A program made the position numbers and the translations under genes. Below are positions 22,600-29,290 of a stretch of DNA of 29,290 nucleotides, one piece after another. The stretch lies in the NCBI GenBank assembly GCA_946803715.1, contig CAMPET010000050.1:15909-45198 (forward strand). The letters run 5' to 3'. Within the stretch, counting starts at the first letter, position 1, and the number at the start of each line of letters is the position of its first letter. Source of the DNA: Beroe ovata (lineage: Eukaryota; Ctenophora; Nuda; Beroida; Beroidae). Below the pieces are notes generated by a model that saw only the letters and a program-made list of their open reading frames with translations, did not search any database and was not told where the DNA came from.

Positions 22600-25500
22600 T
22601 CATTCAGCTATTGCTTGAAGTGCTGGCAACACATAGTCCCTGAGCGCATCAAACTTCATAGTTAACAAGCCGGATTGCACGTCTGATTTAGCGTATAGGC
22701 ACAGGATGTAGTCTGCAACACCTCCAACTACAACCTTGCGAAGGGGGTTAAGAAGGGGTAAATTATGGTAAAAAGGGGTTTATGCGATTACTGATAACCA
22801 GGGGTAAGCTGGCGGGAAAGTCATTTTCGGAAGCGTATATAAGAATGATGGAAGTGAGATGTGTGCACTTACCTTCCCTTTGTCGCATTCAATCATCAGT
22901 GTTTGCAAGTTACCACCCCTTATACTATCACCCGATGTCAGTATCAACTGAAATTGAAGTCATGTGAGTCATTCATTCACACAGAGTCACATAGAGACAC
23001 AAGTAAGCCGTGTGAGTAGTGAGTAGTGAGTCCACTATCTGCATAGATAGAGAGCGACAAACGAAAAACATAAACACAAACGCCAATAACTGCAAAGTCG
23101 ATATCATACCTTCCAGATATGTCCGGCGATGGAAGCAGTAGGGTGTTCATGAGTGAGAATTGCCTGAGCTATGGGGCTGCCAGAGTGATTGAGTAACAGA
23201 CATGCGTAAACACCCCCAGTGTTTGCCTGATCCAGAGCTTTCTGTAGAGCAAGCGGTTTCAGAATTACCATTCTACTAAAATTGTTGAAATGGTTACGAT
23301 TTCAGAAATATTCAGTAAAATGCAAGACACAAATCTACAGAATCTTTGACATAAACGCGCGTGCGACTACTTTATACAACAGCGTACTACCAACAGAAAT
23401 GTCAACGCGCGTCACGCAATCTGACGATATAGACTGAGACTGCCCCAAATATGACACAAAAACAAAACTAGATAATTTGCCAGTATATATTGATATCAAG
23501 TCAAAAGTTGTGACTTTTGGCAATCAATTTGTTATGTTCCCTTCATACGGACAAGAACGTCAGTTATCAGAGTTTGGAAAGCTGATTCTATCATTTGTTG
23601 GGGTGTTCTGTTATCGGATGAACTGCAATCTGAATACATCTGCGGATGAGAATTTTCAACTTAGTAATTCTTTTTCACTGTAAATTGAGCGAACTGACAC
23701 TTATAAACCATGATATATCACCAACCTTGAGTTTCTCTCGGATAGTTTTAGCGCTGAAAGTTGACAGTGCTTTCCGGTGTGCCAATAATATCCGGATAAT
23801 GGGATCGGCTGAAAATAACAAATTATGAATATAGTTATTAGCTATTATTGTCAACAATGATAGAGGGTATCAGAACAAACCTAGTGGAGGGAAAGCGTTG
23901 ACAATTCTCAGCAAGCTCTCCAATGACAACAGTGTCCAGAGTGTAGCCATGAGTCCGCTTTGTGCATTGGCCCATGCCAACATCTCGTTACACGCTTGCA
24001 ATGTCTGCTGCACAGGATACTGCACAGCCAGATGTGATAACAAACACACGCCAAACAACTGTTTCTGTATCTGGGGCTGGTTAAACATGGTCGTGGTGAA
24101 CTTGCACGCCACGTGTAGCGAGGGTACGCCATTGACCACGCCCTCGACTTGACTGAATGAGAAGGTCTGCCAACACACCAGCTTGCTCAGTCCGTCGTTA
24201 TTGATGAAGAAATCGTGTAGGAAGTTGTACACCAGAGCACTGTTTTCGTACAGGTGATCTGATTCGATAGCTGGGGTCACGTGACCCCTAGTCACATGAT
24301 CTCCCCTATCCGTGAGATCGAGTAAAACCTGAACAATAGCGGAATTCTGAAGTGTGACGAACAGCCCTTTCTTCTCCTCATGATCTTTAGCTTTGCCCGA
24401 GTTGGGCGTGTCAGTTTCAGCTAGTCTAGCTGAACACAGAGACAGATACCCGCGTAACATGTGCAGCAGAACTGTGACTCCAATAGTGGTCCGTGTGACG
24501 TCACGGGGAATCTGGAACAGATGTAGTGGATCTATCCAGATATCATCTTCTGTCAAATCCTGGCTGATCAACACTCGCGCAGTGTTGATCCAAGTTTGTT
24601 GTGGATTAAGCGCCGCACTCATTTCCCACAACTTCACAAAACTACACTGTAATCTGAAGCCGAGTTTCACAACATGCGGCACACACGCCGCCACAATCTC
24701 ACTAGGAATGGTCTCATGGTGGCGCTTCAGCATCTTACTGATCATGTAGTAGCTCTTACACTCGTCGCCTTGCTCAAGCGAGTACAGCATGCCCGTCATA
24801 TAGTCAACTACGCTAAACTCCTTCGAGTTCTTGCTCAACTTTGATACGTGAGCCTTAGCTTCATCCTCTGCAAGCAATGCTTGCGGGTCGCAGAGGAATG
24901 GGAATTGAGCAACTAGGAGTTTAAGGAAAGTGGGGTAAACCGGCGAGTAAAGATGTTTATTATTCCGCGTGTGTAGGAGTAGTGTCTTGGCGCTGTCATC
25001 CCCAAGAAGCGAGACGGAGTACTCAGTGGGGAGGGGGAGGGAGTCGGCTTTCTGCCGGAGTTCGGATACGGCACGCCGGTGTAGGAGTAGGTAGTAGAAC
25101 GCGAGGACACGGCATGACATGGGGTTGGAGGGAGCGAGGAGGGAGGAGAGGGAGGATTCGGTGATCCCCTCCATTCCGCGACCTGGGGAGAGTTGGGAAA
25201 TTTGGAATTAATTGGTCTGTTGGGACATATCATTGGAGTTTTGGAATAGGTAGGTACAGAATTGGACATCCTGACTTACCCTTGGTAGAGGTGAGGTAGT
25301 TGACAGCTCCACTGACTAACTCACAGAGTACAGGGTGCACTGGCTCCGCAGTGTCTAGCAGCTGCTCGGGCAGCCATGTGAACAAGTTGGGTGGGCAGGA
25401 GGGAAGACGGGAGTTGATGAGCTGTGATAGACAGTGAACGGGGAGGTACCCTGTCACGTGGCTAGATAGGCGGGGTGTGACGGGCACGTTAGCAAGGGCG

Positions 25501-27040
25501 GCTACTATCTGTTCTTCTGATTGGAGTTGGGACCAGAGAGTTTGGACTGTGGCAGCGTGACCTGGTGGGGAATAGGAGTGTGTGTGTGAGNTCATCAACC
25601 ACTTTCTCAGCTTGGCACCGATCTGAACAATTACATTCAATTACAATTATTATAAGTAACCGACATCTTGAAAGGGTTTAGAAATGAGCACTTACAAGTA
25701 AATTTGTAACTCGTTACTCATATTATTTGTACTAGCAGGACCCGCGGCCTCCGGCCTCTGTTATTCTGATAGGGCTATCCTATTTTCAACGTTACAATAC
25801 AATCTTGAATCTTAGTGCAATGATTTGTCGTATCTTAAGTTTAAGTATCTTAAGTTTAAGTGTTGATAGTAATCCAGAATTCCCGTCTCCAATCTTCCTT
25901 TGTGATGTCGAAATGCTGTCCATTCTCAAGTAATGTCAGACGTGTGGTGTTCTACATGCTCCCCGTTTTCGAGTGGTGTCAAGCGTCATGGGCATTCCAA
26001 TTAGCATGCTTGATTGGGTACCGAGTGGTGTCAGATCTCGAGACCCGTAGTATATAAGGAAAACCGGACAGACATACATATATATATATATATATGAGGA
26101 CGAATTATAAGTAGTAAGATAATCGATCTAAGTCGACCACCCTTACTCTCTGCAATAAGGTACCTCAATGGTAGAGTTGAGAGAGTAGCATGACATGAAT
26201 AGAGACAGGGACAGTCTGATGAAGAGATCCCCCTCCTTGCCAGCGCTTGGCTTCTGTACCATGAGGTTCACCAGCTCTCTACACTCACGGGGAAATAGGG
26301 ACAACCTGTGGGGTTGTCATGGCGATAGAGTGGTGGTGTCATGATAATAGAGTGGTCGCGTCATGGTGATGCAGTGTTTTCATGGTGATGTAGTGTTCCA
26401 TCTCTCAAGAACCTACCTGTAAGTGATGCGCGGCTCACCTGCACGTGTTAACCATGTTGAGGTAGAGTATCATTAGCTGATTAGCGCGTACCACCTGTGA
26501 CACTGACAAAACACTTGTGGCTGAGTCTCCCCTCATACTCTCAGCAGTTTCCGTGGTTGTCAACAGATCTTGTTTGATCGCATCGTCCAGGAAGGAGCAG
26601 TAGAACGCATCGCGAGGAGGCTTGCACTCCGTCGGTGTCTCTGAGTCCTCGTCATCCACAGTTGTCATGGTGACATCATCTGATGTGACACCTTGCAACA
26701 CGCCGAGCAGCTTCTCTCGCAGATCGGAAAAACGGACAGACTTCTCGAATGCCTTGCTCTGCGATGGAAAAAGACATGTGTTACCATGACAACAATTTCC
26801 GAATCACGTGATTTGAATCATCCAATGAGAGCTCACCTCGTTCTTTATGAAGTCAATGACAGCAGAACTGTCTTCCTCAGAGAATAGGGACAAGACCAGT
26901 TGTTCAGTAGAGTCTTTAGACTGAGATAGTGTGGATTGGAGCATGACTCGCTTCCTGACATTGGTAATTAGATCCAGAGTCACGTAATGTGTCACATCCG
27001 ATACAAGGGCAGACATTTCCTTCAGAGAGGACAGCAGTTT
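22600..27040 (-). CDS. INTS2: Integrator complex subunit 2, 5' end missing
   Basis: Scaffold subunit of the nuclear Integrator complex, which cleaves snRNA and other nascent RNAs at RNA polymerase II. Minus-strand exons in transcript order: 26837-27040, 26439-26758, 26164-26305, 25592-25622 (cut by the N at 25591), 25280-25561, 23881-25182, 23726-23808, 23110-23241, 22873-22947, 22600-22734 (TGA). Phases join throughout. The 434-codon central exon carries the blocks that identify INTS2 when compared with the vertebrate protein: SCRVLAFYYLLL, WIDPLHLF, VNGVPSLH, LLSHLAVQYP and NAFPPL. About 900 codons are visible against roughly 1200 in human INTS2, so about 300 N-terminal residues lie in the gap at 27155. 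The ATG at 25172-25174 is internal to an exon that begins at an acceptor at 25182, and is not the start. Confidence 0.85.
25623..26163. other. INTS2 intron with (TA)n repeat
   Basis: Non-coding on both strands as far as I can see. It contains a short TA microsatellite at 26077-26095 and an imperfect repeat around CGAGTGGTGTCA (25970-26035). A separate TCATGGTGATG-type minisatellite fills 26312-26398 in the next intron. Confidence 0.55.
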
Positions 27041-27776
27041 CTGTGAGGGGGTACAGATTTCAGGGAGTGTGGCGTCTATACTACGTGACTATGCTGTATA
27101 TGAAGTATGGTCTGTGAGGGGTACAGATTTCAGGTAGTGTGGCGTCTATACTACNTTGGGGAGGGGTTCCAAATGTTTTTGATCACGTGACAGCGTTTCT
27201 GTATTTTTCCCTCCCCAATCACTTTTTGTTTTACAAAAAGGCATTGGAGAACGAAACAAATTCGTGAAACAAACGACTGAATTCAACCGCGCGCAATCGG
27301 AATCTTTCGTACGCACGTGTGAGTGGTCACGTGACTGCGCCGCGCAACCGCCATCTCGAATCTTACGCGATATTTCAGTACTCCTTTCGCTGCTGCCTTC
27401 CTGGTAGGGGACTGGGAGGGAAATAAAGTGCTTACTTAACGGGGTCGCAAGCACAATTCTTGTTATTGGTTGTATCTGTGTTGTCAATGGTCGTTCGCTG
27501 TAACGTGATCAAATTCATTTGGGACACCTCCCAAAGAATACCACTCTATAGGAATTAGGAAATTCTATTATTGGGGACGGATCACAGCGAAGGACCAATG
27601 AAAATTGAGAAACGTTGTCACGTGATTAAAACATTTCAGATTTGACCCCTCCTCAATAGTACGTTGACTATAATAGGTGGTCAAGTTATAGTTTTAATGG
27701 GGATTCTCATCATGGCGTACTACGAATTGCAACTGTCCTGCCAATTATATAGGAGTCACAACAGTATAGTTCATAC
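27041..27776. other. Gap zone between INTS2 and FKBP6
   Basis: Segment 27041-27084 is repeated almost exactly at 27112-27154, which runs into a single N at 27155. The rest, 27156-27776, shows no coding exon on either strand. The N-terminal exons of INTS2 and the TPR exons of FKBP6, which should both be here, are absent, so the join probably hides a substantial gap or a misjoin. Confidence 0.6.
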
Positions 27777-28438
27777 CTCCCTACAGATCGCAGCTAATTT
27801 GAGAGTGTCGTTTAGCGATATATCTTTCCTGTCATCCGGTGACAGTGCGTCGTACTCGTTAATCTTGTTGTCGTCAATGTACATCAATACCTCAATATCG
27901 AACAAAACTGTAGGTTGGAAAACACTGTATTTGGTGCGGGTCGGATAAATTTGACATTTTGACAGTACGAACGTGACAGCATGGAAGAATATCTGCAACA
28001 AGTTGAGATAACTCACGTCTCGCTTTCATTGGAATCCTCGGAGGCACGCCCATTTTACCGTAACAGAATTCGTGATCCGCAAGAAAGCGAGACTTTTCAT
28101 TCTTCTTCATTGTTGCAACAGCCATGTCGATAGCGGGAATATTCACTCCATCACCAAGTATGAAGTTGTGAGGTCTGCCACGCAGCCTGGTAGAGTCTAT
28201 GGTTTCATCGTGACCCTCCACATAACTGGAGTAGTGAACTGAGGGAGGGGGGGAGAAGCAGTTATGACCTGGTCGTAAACAGCAATGAGGCAGGTTAATT
28301 CTGATGCTTACTTTTAACGAGGGCCCTGTCAGGTATCAGTGGACCACTGCCCTGTCTAACCACATGTTTAATTATCCTCTGACCCTGCGTCTCGATAATA
28401 GTCTCTGTGAAAAGGGGCTCTATACCTTTGAAGGGGCC
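27777..28438 (-). CDS. FKBP6: FKBP6-like co-chaperone, three exons, both ends missing
   Basis: FKBP-domain protein of the FKBP6/shutdown family, an Hsp90 co-chaperone acting in Piwi/piRNA loading in the germline. Minus-strand exons: 28312-28438, 28017-28238, 27777-27907, with phases 0, 1 and 1 joining cleanly. The about 160 residues cover the FK506-binding fold: ALVKIHYSSYVEG, LRGRPHNFILGDG, FCYGKMGVPPRIP, LLFDIEVLMYIDD, and then the linker YDALSPDDRKD...AAICRE that leads to the TPR domain in human FKBP6. The position of the FKBP12 active-site Trp is Ile here, in line with the inactive isomerase of this family. The exon for the extreme N-terminus would lie above 28438, in repeat-rich DNA, and the TPR exons below 27777 are missing. 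Other FKBP/TPR proteins are possible but fit the linker less well. Confidence 0.75.
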
Positions 28439-28499
28439 CTGGGGAAATCAGAGTCAAAAGAGAAAAATTGCAAATATCATTGACAATGACATATCAGGC

Positions 28500-29290
28500 A
28501 CGTAGCCAGACATTTTTTCCGGGGGGGGGCCTCGACGAGCGAAGCGAGTCGAGTTTGCGCAGCGAGCGAAGCGAGCAAGCTGCGGCAGGGGTATGGGGGC
28601 TCAGCCCCCATTGGGGTCCAGGGGCAACGCCCCTGGTCGGGGGGTTAGGGGGGCGAAGCCCCCCGGAAAATTTTTCAGAAATAGAGTGTTGTAGACGAAA
28701 TCTGGTATTAAAGAAAATATCACAGTAACAAAAAAAAAGAGGAGCAAAAAAGTTATGCAAGAGTTAGGAACTGAAGAAAATGCGATGATCTGAGCCGTTA
28801 GATAGGTATTCATTTGAATTGTAGAGTTCATGGCTTTTATTTTTTATTGTTTGTCGTAGCAATGGAAATGTAGTGGTTTCAGGGCAGTGCCCCGATATAA
28901 GATATCCGAACAAAAGCAGAGTATCATCTTTAATCAGTAGCAGGGGTCTGGGGGCGCAGCCCCCAGAAGCCAGAGGCTAAGTTCTGTTCGATAAGGTGAA
29001 ATCCTTCAAAATTTTCCATTTATTGCTTTTTTACACTGGAAATGAACGGGTCTTGGGGCACTGCCCTGTTATAGAACGACATCATATTGAATAGAAAGTA
29101 GTATTCCAGTACCACAGGTCGTTTTTATTCAATGTGCTCCTTCAATTTAAAGTAGAAGCAGTTTAAGGTAGAAGCAGGGGTCTGGGGGCGCAGCCCCCAG
29201 AAGCCAGACGTTAAGTTCTGTATGGAAGGACGAAGTCCTTGAAAATTTTCATCAGATGTCCAATTTTTCCGGGGGGGGCCGCGGCCCCCC
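28500..29290. repeat. Hairpin-rich, G-tract dispersed repeat
   Basis: Begins near GGCACGTAGCCAGACATTTTTTCC followed by a nine-G run, and contains GCGAAGCGAG motifs and several short hairpins (GGGGGCTCAGCCCCC, GGGGGGCGAAGCCCCCC). A segment of about 55-80 bp around CTGGGGGCGCAGCCCCCAG occurs at about 28938 and again at about 29172, period about 234 bp, each preceded by a GGGCAGTGCCC-type hairpin. TTTTTCCGGGGGGGG recurs at the right edge (29265), so another unit starts there. No transposase frame is visible; a non-autonomous element is likely. Confidence 0.7.

Noticed and set aside
23881-25174. Single-exon 434-residue protein starting at the ATG at 25172-25174
   Set aside because: A splice acceptor sits just upstream (exon start 25182), the preceding INTS2 exon joins in frame, and the frame continues through a donor at its end, so this is an internal INTS2 exon.
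28468-28831. Overlapping open frames on both strands in the G-rich repeat
   Set aside because: They are translations of the hairpin repeat with no protein family features.

Overview
The window is nuclear DNA from an early-branching animal. It holds spliced genes with GT-AG introns of about 75 to 700 bp, and many introns contain micro- and minisatellites. My best guess is a ctenophore. The two receptor genes have an NMDA-like loop-1 cysteine pair but fit none of the AMPA, kainate or NMDA classes, which is how ctenophore receptors are described, and the piRNA-pathway co-chaperone FKBP6 argues against placozoans. This assignment is inference.

Layout. (1) 275-8805 (+): ionotropic glutamate receptor gene A, damaged by assembly faults. 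A 1242-bp block holding exons 3-6 is present twice around a single N, and about 2.2 exons of ligand-binding domain are missing at a second single N. (2) 8925-13567: a 4.6-kb spacer with an N-filled TG repeat and a 71-bp perfect palindrome, and no convincing gene. (3) 13568-22140 (+): receptor gene B, a complete paralogue with 20 exons and 1181 codons. I rebuilt it exon by exon and every splice phase closes. (4) 22600-27040 (-): Integrator subunit INTS2, ten exons, lacking its 5' part. (5) 27777-28438 (-): three exons of FKBP6. Its last exons and the first exons of INTS2 are both absent around the single N at 27155. (6) 28500-29290: a hairpin-rich, G-tract-rich dispersed repeat.

The receptors form a head-to-tail tandem pair and convergently face INTS2. 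They share full iGluR architecture: signal peptide, amino-terminal domain, S1, M1, pore loop, M3, S2, M4 and a long cytoplasmic tail. Three things stand out. The ligand pocket keeps only the carboxylate-binding Arg of the canonical contact residues. Gene A has lost four successive introns present in B. The membrane-domain DNA of A and B is identical over tracts of 92, 120 and 77 bp, while the surrounding ligand-binding sequence has diverged. Together these point to cDNA-mediated intron loss and/or gene conversion between tandem receptors with an unconventional ligand.
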